DNA of 64,000 bases from NCBI RefSeq assembly GCF_900110085.1, contig NZ_FOCK01000013.1:1-64000 (forward strand), read 5' to 3'. Within the stretch, counting starts at the first letter, position 1. Every line of letters starts with the position of its first letter. This DNA is from Prevotella sp. ne3005. GTDB lineage: Bacteria > Bacteroidota > Bacteroidia > Bacteroidales > Bacteroidaceae. Made by a program: the position numbers and the translations under genes. The notes below the pieces were generated by a model, which did not search any database, was not told where the DNA came from, and saw nothing but the letters and a program-made list of their open reading frames with translations. This document shows positions 15,546 to 25,313 of the stretch, piece by piece.

Positions 15546-16598
15546 CTAAGCACGGAATGTCTCGCGCTTCATCTTGGCGTCGAAAAGCCACTTGATGACC
15601 TTCGGATATCGCATGGCCCAGCGGATGAGCCGCCAACCGAAAGGACTGAAGAAGAACTTGAAGACATGCACCTGGTGCTCCATCTTACGGAACTCCTCGG
15701 CGTTGGCCTTGCGGAAGGGAATACCCTCGACAATGGCACGCTTAGCGTTGGCAGCGGTTTTGAAGGCATCGTACAGACCCTCACCAGTCAGTTTGTTGGC
15801 AAAGCCACCCGCATCGCCTATGAGAATCACATTGTCTGCCGTAGGCGGCACCGTATTCAGCGGAATATATGCACCGCAAATACGGTCGACAGGCACACCG
15901 AACTTCGTAAGCGTCTTGCGGAATGTCTCCTTGTGGCGAGGCACGTCATCGTTGGACTCCAGCGAGGCAAAACCGTACATCTCGCGACCGATGCTGGAGA
16001 ACTTATAGAACACGCCTGGCTTATAGTTGCTGGAGAAATGGACAAACACATCGTCACCAATTACACCCTCGTTGAACTGTTCGAGGAACAGAGCATGCAG
16101 CTTAGGTTCGCCATGAATCTGACGGCGGATGAGACTGTTGGCACCATCAGCTGCCACGAGGTAGCGGCATGAGAACTGTTCGCCTGACTTCAGGGTGACT
16201 AGCACTCGGCCGTCGGCCTGCTGCTCGAAACGGGCGAATGAGCCCTTGAGGAGCTCACCACCCTGGGCCTGATAATACTTCACCAGAGAATAGTCGAAAT
16301 CCTTACGGCGCGTCATACGAATCTCGTACTCCGCACGGAACTCGCAAACGGGATCGTTCTCGAACTGGCAGCGCATACGGTAGATGGGGCGATAGTCGTA
16401 CTTGATGCCAGGCAACAACATATCAAGGAGGCGCCAGGCCTTTACCGTCAGTCCTCCGCCACACACTTTGTCACGAGGGAAAGTGGCGTGATCCACAATC
16501 ACACACTCTACCCCAGCCCGCTTCAGCAGACTGCCACAAACGGAGCCGGCAGGGCCGGCTCCGATAATCAATACTTCTACTTGTCTTACTTCACTCAT
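15546..16598 (-). CDS. Geranylgeranyl-reductase-family FAD-dependent oxidoreductase
   Basis: A 350-residue flavoprotein. The FAD-binding Rossmann motif is IIGAGPAGSVCGSLLKRAGV (about 10-29), the second motif RYLVAADGANSLIRRQ (about 144-159) and the third NVILIGDAGGFANKLTGEGL (about 256-275). This order is that of the GGR/FixC group, which reduce isoprenoid double bonds or pass electrons to quinones. The CGGGL motif near residue 46 is also typical. The ATG directly follows the mutase stop codon, so it is cotranscribed with mutAB. A role in quinone or lipid reduction is inference. Confidence 0.82.
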   Translation of the reverse strand: MSEVRQVEVLIIGAGPAGSVCGSLLKRAGVECVIVDHATFPRDKVCGGGLTVKAWRLLDMLLPGIKYDYRPIYRMRCQFENDPVCEFRAEYEIRMTRRKDFDYSLVKYYQAQGGELLKGSFARFEQQADGRVLVTLKSGEQFSCRYLVAADGANSLIRRQIHGEPKLHALFLEQFNEGVIGDDVFVHFSSNYKPGVFYKFSSIGREMYGFASLESNDDVPRHKETFRKTLTKFGVPVDRICGAYIPLNTVPPTADNVILIGDAGGFANKLTGEGLYDAFKTAANAKRAIVEGIPFRKANAEEFRKMEHQVHVFKFFFSPFGWRLIRWAMRYPKVIKWLFDAKMKRETFRA

Positions 16599-18764
16599 TT
16601 ATTCTTTATCAAGCAGGATATTCATCATCTCAACGGCAGCCTTCGCTACGGAGGTGCCAGGACCGAAGATGGCAGCGACGCCAGCCTTGTAGAGGAAGTC
16701 GTAGTCCTGGGCAGGAATCACACCACCCGCGATAACCATAATATCCTCACGTCCAAGCTTTTTCAGCTCTTCGATCAACTGAGGAATGAGGGTCTTATGA
16801 CCTGCAGCCAGTGAAGAAGCGCCCACCACATGGACATCGTTCTCCACAGCCTCACGGGCAGCCTCGGCAGGTGTCTGGAACAATGGTCCCATATCCACGT
16901 CGAAGCCACAGTCGGCATAACCCGTTGCCACAACCTTTGCACCACGGTCGTGACCGTCCTGACCCATCTTAGCGATGAAGATACGGGGACGACGACCTTC
17001 CTTCTGTGCGAACTCATCGGTCAGCTTACAAGCCAACTCGAAGTCACTGTCGTTCTTTGATTCTGAACTATACACGCCTGAAATTGTTCTGATTACTGCT
17101 TTATAACGGCCTACGATCTCTTCGCAGGCATCTGAAATCTCACCCAGCGTACAACGGAGCTGTGCAGCCTTCACGGCCAGGTCGAGCAGGTTGTTCTCAC
17201 TCTTACGGCCTTCGTTGAAGTCGCGCACACAATCGGTGATAGCCTTCAAGGCAGCCTGGCAGGCAGCCTCGTCGCGCTTGCTGCGAACCTCCTTCAGACT
17301 CTCTTCCTGCTGCTTGCGAACAGCGGTGTTGTCGACCTCGAGGATATCGATAGGATCCTCGTGCTCGAGGCGGTACTTGTTGGTACCCACGATGGTCTGA
17401 ACACCTGAGTCGATACGAGCCTGAGTACGGGCAGCAGCTTCCTCGATACGCATCTTGGGCAGACCGGTCTCGATGGCCTTGGCCATACCACCCAGCTTCT
17501 CAATCTCCTGAATATGCTCCCAAGCCTTGTGAACGAGCTCGTTGGTAAGGGTCTCCACATAGTAGGAACCAGCCCATGGGTCGATCTGCTTGCACACCTT
17601 CGTCTCGTTCTGGATGTAGATCTGGGTGTTACGGGCGATACGGGCGGAGAAATCGGTAGGCAGAGCAATTGCCTCGTCGAGGGCGTTGGTGTGCAGCGAC
17701 TGGGTATGACCCAGCACAGCAGCCATAGCCTCGATACAGGTACGACCTACGTTGTTGAACGGATCCTGCTCGGTGAGCGACCAACCAGAAGTCTGAGAGT
17801 GAGTACGGAGAGCCAATGACTTCGGATTCTTGGCACCGAAGCTCTTCACGATCTTTGCCCACAGCAGACGACCTGCACGCATCTTGGCAATCTCCATGAA
17901 GTGGTTCATACCAATGGCCCAGAAGAAGCTCAGACGAGGAGCAAAAGCATCCACATCGATACCAGCATTCACACCAGTACGCAGGTAGTCCATACCGTCG
18001 GCCAGCGTGTAAGCCAACTCGATATCAGCAGTAGCACCTGCCTCCTGCATGTGATAGCCAGAGATAGAAATCGAATTGAACTTAGGCATCTTCTGCGAGG
18101 TATACTCGAAGATATCAGCGATAATCTTCATCGAGAATGCAGGGGGATAGATATAGGTATTACGCACCATGAACTCCTTCAGGATATCGTTCTGGATAGT
18201 GCCTGCCATCTCCTCAAGCTGAGCACCCTGCTCCAGACCTGCCACGATGTAGAATGCCAGAATTGGCAATACTGCACCATTCATAGTCATTGATACAGAC
18301 ATCTTGTTCAAGGGGATACCAGAGAAGAGCACCTTCATATTCTCCTCGTTACAGATACTTACTCCAGCCTTACCAACATCACCCACAACACGGGCGTTGT
18401 CGGGGTCGTAACCACGGTGTGTAGGCAGGTCGAAGGCCACAGAAAGTCCCTTCTGACCAGAAGCCAGGTTACGGCGATAGAATGCATTCGACTCTTCAGC
18501 AGTAGAGAATCCGGCATACTGACGGATAGTCCACGGGCGGAACGGATACATCATTGAATACGGACCACGAAGATAGGGCGGGATACCTGCCGTGAAGTCG
18601 AGGTGCTCCATTCCTTCGAGGTCTTCTTTCGTATAGACAGGGCGTACCTCGATGTGCTCGGGGGTCTTCCAGTTCTCTACGATTCCATTGTCTTTAATCC
18701 ACTTGGCACCATCCTGAGCCTTGATGCCTGCATAGATATCAATATCTTTAAACTGTTTACGCAT
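16599..18764 (-). CDS. mutB: Methylmalonyl-CoA mutase, large (catalytic) subunit
   Basis: A 721-residue protein that isomerises succinyl-CoA and methylmalonyl-CoA with adenosylcobalamin. The N-terminal TIM-barrel substrate domain includes [20 protein letters not shown] (about 63-82) and the partner-like stretch [20 protein letters not shown]. The C-terminal B12-binding domain has the full base-off motif [19 protein letters not shown] and AGGVIP. Length matches the family. It lies 19 bp after the small-subunit gene. In Prevotella it serves the succinate-propionate route. Confidence 0.95.
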   Translation of the reverse strand: MRKQFKDIDIYAGIKAQDGAKWIKDNGIVENWKTPEHIEVRPVYTKEDLEGMEHLDFTAGIPPYLRGPYSMMYPFRPWTIRQYAGFSTAEESNAFYRRNLASGQKGLSVAFDLPTHRGYDPDNARVVGDVGKAGVSICNEENMKVLFSGIPLNKMSVSMTMNGAVLPILAFYIVAGLEQGAQLEEMAGTIQNDILKEFMVRNTYIYPPAFSMKIIADIFEYTSQKMPKFNSISISGYHMQEAGATADIELAYTLADGMDYLRTGVNAGIDVDAFAPRLSFFWAIGMNHFMEIAKMRAGRLLWAKIVKSFGAKNPKSLALRTHSQTSGWSLTEQDPFNNVGRTCIEAMAAVLGHTQSLHTNALDEAIALPTDFSARIARNTQIYIQNETKVCKQIDPWAGSYYVETLTNELVHKAWEHIQEIEKLGGMAKAIETGLPKMRIEEAAARTQARIDSGVQTIVGTNKYRLEHEDPIDILEVDNTAVRKQQEESLKEVRSKRDEAACQAALKAITDCVRDFNEGRKSENNLLDLAVKAAQLRCTLGEISDACEEIVGRYKAVIRTISGVYSSESKNDSDFELACKLTDEFAQKEGRRPRIFIAKMGQDGHDRGAKVVATGYADCGFDVDMGPLFQTPAEAAREAVENDVHVVGASSLAAGHKTLIPQLIEELKKLGREDIMVIAGGVIPAQDYDFLYKAGVAAIFGPGTSVAKAAVEMMNILLDKE

Positions 18765-18783
18765 AATTCAAGTCTCCTATTCT

Positions 18784-20637
18784 TTAAATACCAAGTTTCT
18801 GATTATATTCTTTCAAAGTCTCAAGTACGTTACACTTCACGTGAATGTAGTTCTCGATGCCGGCAGCCTTCAGGTCCTCCATACATGCAGGAGCTCCAGC
18901 CACGACAAACATGGCGCGGCCATTCAGATACTTGAAGGCAGGGATGGCATACTCAGCATACTCATCGTCGGAAGAGCAGATGACCACGATGTCGGCCTTA
19001 GCCTCAAGCGCTGCATCGACACCTTCCTCAACGGTCTTGAAGCCGAGATTGTCAATCACCTTATATCCAGCACAGGCAAGGAAGTTGCATGAGAACTGGG
19101 CACGTGCCTGACGCATAGCCAGATTACCAATGGTCAGCATGAAGGCCGTAGGAACCTTGGTCTCCTCTGTATGGATACGAAGGTCTTCAAAGTCGGCGGC
19201 CAGACGGGTACTCTCAATAGCTTTAAAGGGGTGCTCCTCTTCGTCGGCCTGACCACAGCAGCAACCACAGGCCTTAGCCTTCTTACCTTCACTCTTCTCT
19301 GTGAAGTTGGGGAACTGGTTGGTACCCAGCAGGAACTCCTTACGCTTAGCAGCATCACCATGACGCTTCACATTCGTAGCATTGATATCATCCTGAATAG
19401 TGCCAGCCTTGACAGCAGCGAGGAAGCCTCCCTCCTCTTCTACCTTCAGGAACAATTTCCATGCCTCAGTAGCCAAAGCATCGGTTAGGTGCTCAATATA
19501 ATAAGAGCCTGCCGAGGGGTCAACGATACGGTCGAAATGACTCTCCTCCTTGATCAGCAACTGCTGGTTGCGGGCGATACGCTCAGAGAAGTCGGTTGCT
19601 TCCTCGTAGGGTGCATCAAATGGTGTCACCACCATCGAATGGACACTACCTAAGGCAGCACTCATGGCCTCGGTCTGAGAGCGGAGCAGATTCACGTAAC
19701 TATCGAACAATGTCTGGTTATACACTGAGGTTGAAGCATTTACAATCATCTTGCAGGCCTCATCGTTCTTCGGTTCATACTGCTTCACAATCTGAGCCCA
19801 GAGCAGACGGGCTGCACGGAACTTGGCAATCTCCATGAAGTAATTCTCAGAGACACCCATGTTGAATTTAATGCTCTTGGCAGCAAGATCAACATCGACG
19901 CCAGCATCGGTCAACTGCTGCAGGTACTCATTACCCCAAACCAAGGCATAGCCCAACTCCTGAGCGATATAAGCACCGGCATTGTTCAGCGCATCGCTGC
20001 TGACAGCGACGCAACAGAAGTTAGGATACTCCTTCAGCGCTTCAACGAGCTTCGGAGCAATCTCCAGAATCGGGGTCACGTCCTTACCCTTCATCACCAT
20101 CTTGGCCATGGGGTCCCACTCGATAGAGCCGACAACCTTTTCCTTATCATAACCCTTCTTGGCGAAGAACTCCACCAAAATCTGAGCCAGCTCAAGTGAG
20201 TGTTTCGGACAAGTTGCGAAGTTCACCTCAATGATGTCGCAATAGATACCATCAAGCAAAGCCTCAACAGTCTCCTTGCTCACTAACTTACCAGGAAGCT
20301 TGAAGCCTAAGGAGTCGATACCCTTGTTCAGGATGTCAAGAGCCTTGGCGTTGGCTGCCTTGGGATCGTCCACCTTGATGTTTTGACGGACATACCACAC
20401 GTTGGAGTCCTTCTTGTTACCACGCACGAACGGGAACTCTCCGGGGAGAGCGTCGGGCGTCTTCAAATTCGCCAAGTCTTCGCGGCGATAGAAGGGCTGT
20501 ACATTAAAACCTTCATTAGTTCTCCATACCAGACGTTTCTGGAAGTCGGCACCCTTGAGGTCGACCTGAATTTTGTCGAGCCACTCCTGAGTGGTCGGCG
20601 CAGTAAACTCGGTAAAGAGTTTTTCTTTGTTTGCCAT
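18784..20637 (-). CDS. mutA: Methylmalonyl-CoA mutase, small subunit
   Basis: A 617-residue subunit of the heterodimeric mutase. Its TIM-barrel domain aligns with the large subunit, for example FDRIVDPSAGSYYIEHLTDA, but the C-terminal cobalamin-fold domain lacks the DxHxxG ligand motif, as is normal for the non-catalytic subunit. Between the two domains is a cluster of four cysteines, ACGCCCGQADEEEHP (Cys457, 459, 460, 461), which is unusual. It is the first gene of the mutAB-GGR unit. No cobalamin riboswitch was recognised in the 5' region. Confidence 0.94.
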   Translation of the reverse strand: MANKEKLFTEFTAPTTQEWLDKIQVDLKGADFQKRLVWRTNEGFNVQPFYRREDLANLKTPDALPGEFPFVRGNKKDSNVWYVRQNIKVDDPKAANAKALDILNKGIDSLGFKLPGKLVSKETVEALLDGIYCDIIEVNFATCPKHSLELAQILVEFFAKKGYDKEKVVGSIEWDPMAKMVMKGKDVTPILEIAPKLVEALKEYPNFCCVAVSSDALNNAGAYIAQELGYALVWGNEYLQQLTDAGVDVDLAAKSIKFNMGVSENYFMEIAKFRAARLLWAQIVKQYEPKNDEACKMIVNASTSVYNQTLFDSYVNLLRSQTEAMSAALGSVHSMVVTPFDAPYEEATDFSERIARNQQLLIKEESHFDRIVDPSAGSYYIEHLTDALATEAWKLFLKVEEEGGFLAAVKAGTIQDDINATNVKRHGDAAKRKEFLLGTNQFPNFTEKSEGKKAKACGCCCGQADEEEHPFKAIESTRLAADFEDLRIHTEETKVPTAFMLTIGNLAMRQARAQFSCNFLACAGYKVIDNLGFKTVEEGVDAALEAKADIVVICSSDDEYAEYAIPAFKYLNGRAMFVVAGAPACMEDLKAAGIENYIHVKCNVLETLKEYNQKLGI

Positions 20638-20689
20638 AAATACGTTAAATTATTATATAAGTATGTTTTAAGTTACACCTAACAGCCGA

Positions 20690-20697
20690 CAAAGATA
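20690..20697 (-). promoter_or_regulatory. -7 box TATCTTTG for the mutase operon
   Basis: TATCTTTG on the reverse strand, 52 bp before the mutA ATG at 20637, with a TTGAC/TTTGG-like region about 15-25 bp above. The intergenic region 20638-20874 (237 bp) is AT-rich and holds only the two divergent promoters and leader hairpin. Confidence 0.55.
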
Positions 20698-20803
20698 CAA
20701 ACTTTTTAGCCAAATCAGTCAATTGAATTGTGAAAGAAATAAAAAAACGGTTTTTATTCAAAATTTAGTGCACAAAATTGCACATTATGAGCAATTTTTT
20801 GAG

Positions 20804-20811
20804 TACCTTTG
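20804..20811 (+). promoter_or_regulatory. -7 box TACCTTTG for the transporter-decarboxylase operon
   Basis: TACCTTTG followed by CAGCG. A GTGCACAAAATTGCAC palindrome lies at 20768-20783, where a -33 region or an operator would be. Confidence 0.6.
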
Positions 20812-20813
20812 CA

Positions 20814-20834
20814 GCGTGTTTGGAAAAAACACGC
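20814..20834 (+). other. Leader hairpin at the mRNA 5' end
   Basis: GCGTGTTT (20814-20821) pairs with AAACACGC (20827-20834) around GGAAA. Transcription from the adjacent promoter should begin here, so it would be an extreme 5'-end stem, which often protects mRNA. Confidence 0.5.
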
Positions 20835-20874
20835 TTCGAGTACAGGCAAATTATAGGTTATTTATTATACGTAT

Positions 20875-22569
20875 ATGGAATCAATTCAATGGTTGAAAGA
20901 CCTCTTCACAACTACCGATTCTGTGGCACACATCACATTGCTCTATGCCATTGTGATTGCCATCGGTGTGTATTTGGGTAAGATCAAGGTCTTTGGAATT
21001 TCACTTGGTGTCACCTTTGTGCTCTTCGCCGGCATCTTGGCAGGACACATCGGATTCACCGCCCCCACTTCTATCCTCACATTCGTACAGGACTTCGGCC
21101 TGATACTCTTCGTCTTCATGATTGGTATGCAGGTTGGTCCGGGCTTTTTTGAGAGTTTCGGCACCCAGGGCATCAAACTCAACGGCCTGGCTGCCAGTGC
21201 CATCCTGTTGAACATCCTCGTGATGTTTGCCTGCTATTACATCTTCTTCGACACCAACAACACGACAAACCTCCCCATGATGGTGGGTACGCTCTATGGT
21301 GCCGTGACCAACACCCCGGGACTTGGTGCTGCCAACGAAGCCCTCAACACCGTATTCCCTAGTGGCGGCGCCCCACAGATTGCCTCAGCATACGCCTGTG
21401 CCTATCCGCTTGGCGTGTTGGGCATCATCGGTGCTACTATATTAATAAGGTATATATGTAAGGTCAAACTGGAGAAGGAAGAAGAGGAACTGAAAGCTCA
21501 GGAAGAGACTAATGCAAATAAGAAGCCCTACAAGATGCACTTGGAAGTGACCAATAAATATCTTGAGGGAAAGACTCTGTTGCAGGTACACGACTTCCTG
21601 AACCGCGACTTCGTGGTTTCACGTCTTGTCCATGAAGGTGAGCTCTGCATCCCCAACCGCGACACCATCTTTCATCTGGGTGACCAGATGCTTATTGTGT
21701 GTGCAGAAGCCGACCAAGAGGCAATCATGGCTTTCATCGGTCCGAAACTCGACATCGACTTCGAGCAGCAGGACCAGCCGTTAGTATCCAAACGCATCCT
21801 GATTACCAACCCGAAGATTAACGGTAAGACCTTGGCATCACTCCACTTCTCAAGTGTACATGGCGTTAACGTCACCCGTGTCACACGTCATGGCCTAGAC
21901 CTCTTTGCCTCTGCTTCCCTACCCTTGCAGGTGGGTGACCGAATCATGGTGGTGGGTCCGGAGGATGCCGTAGACCGCGTAGCAAACAAGATGGGCAACT
22001 CCCTCCGCAGACTTAATGCTCCAAACATCGCCACCATCTTCGTGGGAATCTTCCTTGGCCTTATCTTCGGTTCACTGCCCATAGCCATCCCCGGCATGCC
22101 AGTTCCCGTGAAACTCGGTCTGGCTGGCGGTCCGTTGATTATTGCTATCCTCATCGGCCGTTACGGCTATAAGATTCACCTTGTGACCTATACCACTACA
22201 TCGGCGAATATGATGCTCCGTGAAATCGGACTCGTGTTGTTCCTCGCCTCGGTGGGTATCAAGGCTGGTGCAGGCTTCTTTGAGACAGTCATCGAGGGCG
22301 ACGGTCTGCTCTATGTGCTGACAGGATTCCTGATTACGATCATACCTATTCTAATTATAGGTCCTATCGCCAGGATACGCTATAAGTTTAACTATTTCAC
22401 CATTGCCGGTATGATTGCAGGTACCTATACCGACCCCCCTGCTCTGGCCTATGCCAACAGCATCTGTTCGAAGGAGGCCCCTGCCGTAGGTTACTCAACG
22501 GTATATCCGCTGTCAATGTTCCTGCGTATCTTCACGGCTCAGATTGTGGTGCTCTTTTTCTGTGGGTAA
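20875..22569 (+). CDS. AspT/YidE-type membrane transporter with two RCK_C domains
   Basis: A 564-residue inner-membrane protein with two membrane halves of five to six segments each (about 20-190 and 385-560), separated by two TrkA_C/RCK_C domains ([20 protein letters not shown] and [20 protein letters not shown]) of about 80 residues each. This is the aspartate:alanine exchanger (AAEx, YbjL/YidE) layout. The substrate is not predictable; exchange of a dicarboxylate or amino acid, such as succinate or aspartate, would suit the neighbouring mutase and decarboxylase genes. It opens the operon with OadG, biotin carrier and OadB. Confidence 0.88.
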   Translation: MESIQWLKDLFTTTDSVAHITLLYAIVIAIGVYLGKIKVFGISLGVTFVLFAGILAGHIGFTAPTSILTFVQDFGLILFVFMIGMQVGPGFFESFGTQGIKLNGLAASAILLNILVMFACYYIFFDTNNTTNLPMMVGTLYGAVTNTPGLGAANEALNTVFPSGGAPQIASAYACAYPLGVLGIIGATILIRYICKVKLEKEEEELKAQEETNANKKPYKMHLEVTNKYLEGKTLLQVHDFLNRDFVVSRLVHEGELCIPNRDTIFHLGDQMLIVCAEADQEAIMAFIGPKLDIDFEQQDQPLVSKRILITNPKINGKTLASLHFSSVHGVNVTRVTRHGLDLFASASLPLQVGDRIMVVGPEDAVDRVANKMGNSLRRLNAPNIATIFVGIFLGLIFGSLPIAIPGMPVPVKLGLAGGPLIIAILIGRYGYKIHLVTYTTTSANMMLREIGLVLFLASVGIKAGAGFFETVIEGDGLLYVLTGFLITIIPILIIGPIARIRYKFNYFTIAGMIAGTYTDPPALAYANSICSKEAPAVGYSTVYPLSMFLRIFTAQIVVLFFCG

Positions 22570-22572
22570 TCG

Positions 22573-22612
22573 CCTAGGCCATTCTAGGTTCTCCTAGGTC
22601 ATCCTATAAAGA
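22573..22612 (+). repeat. 10-bp tandem repeat (CCTAGG-containing) in the operon spacer
   Basis: CCTAGGCCAT, TCTAGGTTCT, CCTAGGTCAT and CCTATAAAGA follow one another with a 10-bp period between the transporter stop and the OadG start. The CTAG tetranucleotide is generally rare in bacteria. Confidence 0.6.
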
Positions 22613-22638
22613 ATAATAATACACCAAATAAACAAAAA

Positions 22639-23652
22639 ATGAATAAAGTAAAGATCCTGCTCAGCGGGCTATTGTTGTTAAGCGCCTCAGGGGTGATGGC
22701 TCAGGGAGCCAAGAACATCCGTCTCAATGAGGTACTGACCAACAATACCACCAGCATTGTGGATGAGTTCGGGCAGCGTGAGGCATGGATTGAGTTGGAG
22801 AACGTATCGTTCACCACCTACAATATCCGTGGCATGTATCTCACGACTGACCGTAGTGTACTCGATCCTAAGATGAGCGTTCCCGAGCGTATCAAGCGCA
22901 TGAGTGTCATCCCCAATGGTGAAACGCGCACACAGATCGGTGGACGTCAGCACATCACGTTCTTCTGCAACTCCAACCCTGCACAGGGGAAGTTGCACCT
23001 ATCTCTTTCCGTACCCATGTCAGAACCTGTATGGATAGGATTCTACAACGGTAATGCCGTGGAGCTTATCGACTCCGTCACCGTCCCAGCCCTAGCAGCT
23101 GACCAAAGCTATGCCCGTCATGGCAACAGCTGGAGCGTCAAGTCGGCAGAGAATGTGACACCCGGCATCGAGAACTTCATCATGACCGACGAGACCAAGG
23201 ATGCCAAACTGAAGCGTGACGATCCTCACGGATTCGGTATCACCCTGCTCGCCATGGGTATCGTGTTTTTCTGCCTGGCCGTGCTCTTCCTGTTCTTCTG
23301 GCTCTTCGGACTGATCATGCGTCACTTTGACGAGGCAAAGAATGTACAGCCCATCAAGGCCGTAACCAAGACCGTGGAGGTTACCCATGACATTGCCCAT
23401 GCCACAGGTAACATCCTGCAGGATGGTCTGAAGACGAAGGGTATTGACAAGGAGGTCTACATCGCCGTAATCTCCATGGCCCTGAAGCAGTATCAGGACG
23501 ATGTCCATGATATCGAGAGCGGTATCATCACCATCAAATCCCGTCAGACAGGCTGGACCGATGAAGGCAATCAGATGACTCACTTCTCCAAGCCCGTCAT
23601 CCCGTCATCACATAACGCTCCGCAAATTCCAACAACTCCAGAAATCCATTAA
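22639..23652 (+). CDS. OadG-family protein with N-terminal lamin-tail-like domain
   Basis: A 337-residue exported or inner-membrane protein. The signal peptide (to MAQG, about residue 23) is followed by a lamin-tail-like beta-sandwich (NIRLNEVLTNN, EAWIELENVS, TYNIRGMYLTTD, about 26-180). One transmembrane segment (about 203-228, ITLLAMGIVFFCLAVLFLFF) then leads to a charged cytoplasmic tail that fits the OadG gamma subunit of Na+-pumping decarboxylases. OadG anchors the carboxyltransferase and biotin carrier to OadB. The extracellular domain is the Bacteroidota variant of the family. The genes for the carrier and OadB follow directly. Confidence 0.8.
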   Translation: MNKVKILLSGLLLLSASGVMAQGAKNIRLNEVLTNNTTSIVDEFGQREAWIELENVSFTTYNIRGMYLTTDRSVLDPKMSVPERIKRMSVIPNGETRTQIGGRQHITFFCNSNPAQGKLHLSLSVPMSEPVWIGFYNGNAVELIDSVTVPALAADQSYARHGNSWSVKSAENVTPGIENFIMTDETKDAKLKRDDPHGFGITLLAMGIVFFCLAVLFLFFWLFGLIMRHFDEAKNVQPIKAVTKTVEVTHDIAHATGNILQDGLKTKGIDKEVYIAVISMALKQYQDDVHDIESGIITIKSRQTGWTDEGNQMTHFSKPVIPSSHNAPQIPTTPEIH

Positions 23653-23657
23653 GACTT

Positions 23658-24113
23658 ATGAATAAGTATCAGTATAAAGTACAAGGCGTCGATTACGACG
23701 TAGAGATAGAAGAAGTAGAGGGCAACGTTGCCAAGGTTGTTGTCAACGGCATCCGCTTTGATGTGGAATTGAAGCAGCCCATCAACCCCTCCAGTACCCT
23801 GAAGAAGGTGCGTGTAGAAGCTCCGAAGCCTGTAGCCCGTCCTTCTGTGGCTCCTGCTCCGGCAGCAGCACCTGCCGCACCTGCCGCACCTGCAGGTGCA
23901 GGTTCTGCCGTCAAGGCTCCTCTGCCCGGCACGATTATTGAACTGAAGGTCAACGTAGGCGACAAAGTCAACGTAGGCGATGTCGTACTCGTGCTCGAGG
24001 CTATGAAGATGCAGAACAATATTGAGTCTGAATACGCAGGTACCGTTACCGCCATCAACACCAAGCCTGGTGAATCGGTCATGGAAGGTGCATTACTCTT
24101 AACCATCGGATAA
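23658..24113 (+). CDS. Biotin carrier protein of a Na+-translocating decarboxylase
   Basis: A 151-residue protein. The N-terminal 50 residues form a beta-rich adaptor, followed by an Ala/Pro-rich hinge (about 58-92) and a biotinyl/lipoyl domain with the biotinylation motif VLEAMKMQNNIESEY (Lys at about 117). It would carry carboxybiotin from the carboxyltransferase alpha subunit to OadB. It starts 5 bp after the OadG stop and ends 3 bp before OadB, a tight operon. The alpha subunit is not in the window. Confidence 0.92.
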   Translation: MNKYQYKVQGVDYDVEIEEVEGNVAKVVVNGIRFDVELKQPINPSSTLKKVRVEAPKPVARPSVAPAPAAAPAAPAAPAGAGSAVKAPLPGTIIELKVNVGDKVNVGDVVLVLEAMKMQNNIESEYAGTVTAINTKPGESVMEGALLLTIG

Positions 24114-24116
24114 GCT

Positions 24117-25274
24117 ATGGATTTAGGACAGTTTATCATTCAGAACTTTCAGGAATTCCTGACCTATACGGCCTTTGCCAATGCCACGGTCGGGAATCTG
24201 ATCATGATTGCGGTGGGAGCCTTCTTCATCTGGCTTGCCATCAAGAAAGACTTCGAGCCGCTGTTGCTCGTCCCCATCGGACTGGGCATCATACTCGGCA
24301 ATATTCCCTTCCGTGCTGATGCCGGACTGGAAATCGGTCTCTATGAAGACAACTCTGTACTGAACATCTTCTATCAGGGTGTACGTCAGGGTTGGTATCC
24401 GCCACTGATCTTCCTCGGCATTGGTGCCATGACCGACTTCACTGCCCTGTTGGCCAATCCAAAGTTGATGCTTATTGGTGCTTCGGCACAGTTTGGCATC
24501 TTCGGTGCTTACATGGTAGCATTGGCCATGGGTTTTGAGCCCTCTCAGGCTGCAGGTATCGCCATCATTGGTGGTGCCGACGGTCCTACCGCCATCTTCC
24601 TCTCGTCGAAGCTTTCGCCAAACCTGATGGGAGCAATCGCCGTGTGTGCCTATAGTTACATGGCTCTGGTACCCGTCATTCAGCCGTTTATCATGCGCCT
24701 GCTCACCACTAAGAAAGAGCGTGTCATCAAGATGAAGCCCGGTCGTGAGGTGTCTCAGACAGAGCGTATACTCTTCCCCATCATCGGATTGCTGCTCACC
24801 ACGTTCATCGTACCTTCAGGTCTGCCTCTGCTGGGTATGCTATTCTTCGGCAATCTGCTGAAGGAGAGTGGTAAGACCACCCGTCTTGCCAAAACTGCCG
24901 GTGCTGCCCTGAACGATATTGTCGTGATGCTGTTGGGTCTCACCGTAGGCTGCTCAACGCAGGCCAGCGAGTTCCTGACTTTCAACACGATTAAAATCTT
25001 CGCCCTCGGTGCCATGGCCTTTATGATTGCCACCGCCTCGGGTGTCTGCTTCGTGAAGATTATGAACCTCTTCCTGCCGGAAGGTAAAAAACTGAATCCG
25101 CTGATTGGTAACGCAGGTGTGAGTGCCGTGCCGATGGCAGCCCGCATCTCCAACAACCTCGGTTTAGAATATGACCGTCACAACTTCCTGCTCATGCACG
25201 CCATGGGCCCGAATGTGGCAGGTGTCATCGGATCGGCCGTTGCGGCCGGTGCCTTGCTAGGCTTCCTGTCATAG
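24117..25274 (+). CDS. Na+-translocating decarboxylase beta subunit (OadB/MmdB type)
   Basis: A 385-residue inner-membrane protein with about nine to ten hydrophobic segments and the family motifs GIGAMTDFTALLANPKLML, the GGADGPTAIFLSSKL loop carrying the Na+-site aspartate, and NAGVSAVPMAARISNN. It decarboxylates carboxybiotin and exports Na+. With OadG and the carrier, and mutAB divergently encoded, the likely substrate is methylmalonyl-CoA (propionate formation), though oxaloacetate cannot be excluded from sequence alone. It ends at a strong terminator. Confidence 0.93.
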   Translation: MDLGQFIIQNFQEFLTYTAFANATVGNLIMIAVGAFFIWLAIKKDFEPLLLVPIGLGIILGNIPFRADAGLEIGLYEDNSVLNIFYQGVRQGWYPPLIFLGIGAMTDFTALLANPKLMLIGASAQFGIFGAYMVALAMGFEPSQAAGIAIIGGADGPTAIFLSSKLSPNLMGAIAVCAYSYMALVPVIQPFIMRLLTTKKERVIKMKPGREVSQTERILFPIIGLLLTTFIVPSGLPLLGMLFFGNLLKESGKTTRLAKTAGAALNDIVVMLLGLTVGCSTQASEFLTFNTIKIFALGAMAFMIATASGVCFVKIMNLFLPEGKKLNPLIGNAGVSAVPMAARISNNLGLEYDRHNFLLMHAMGPNVAGVIGSAVAAGALLGFLS

Positions 25275-25312
25275 ACAATAATCCCCTGCCAGTTGGCAGG
25301 GGATTATTGTCT
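25273..25312. terminator. Bidirectional terminator, 18-bp perfect stem
   Basis: AGACAATAATCCCCTGCC (25273-25290) pairs with GGCAGGGGATTATTGTCT (25295-25312) around AGTT. It overlaps the OadB stop and ends 2 bp before the convergent lipoprotein stop. Confidence 0.9.
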
Positions 25313-25313
25313 A

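Noticed and set aside
20638-20874. Cobalamin riboswitch before the mutase operon
   Set aside because: I looked for the B12-box and found no match; only two promoters and a small hairpin are visible. A covariance-model scan would settle it.
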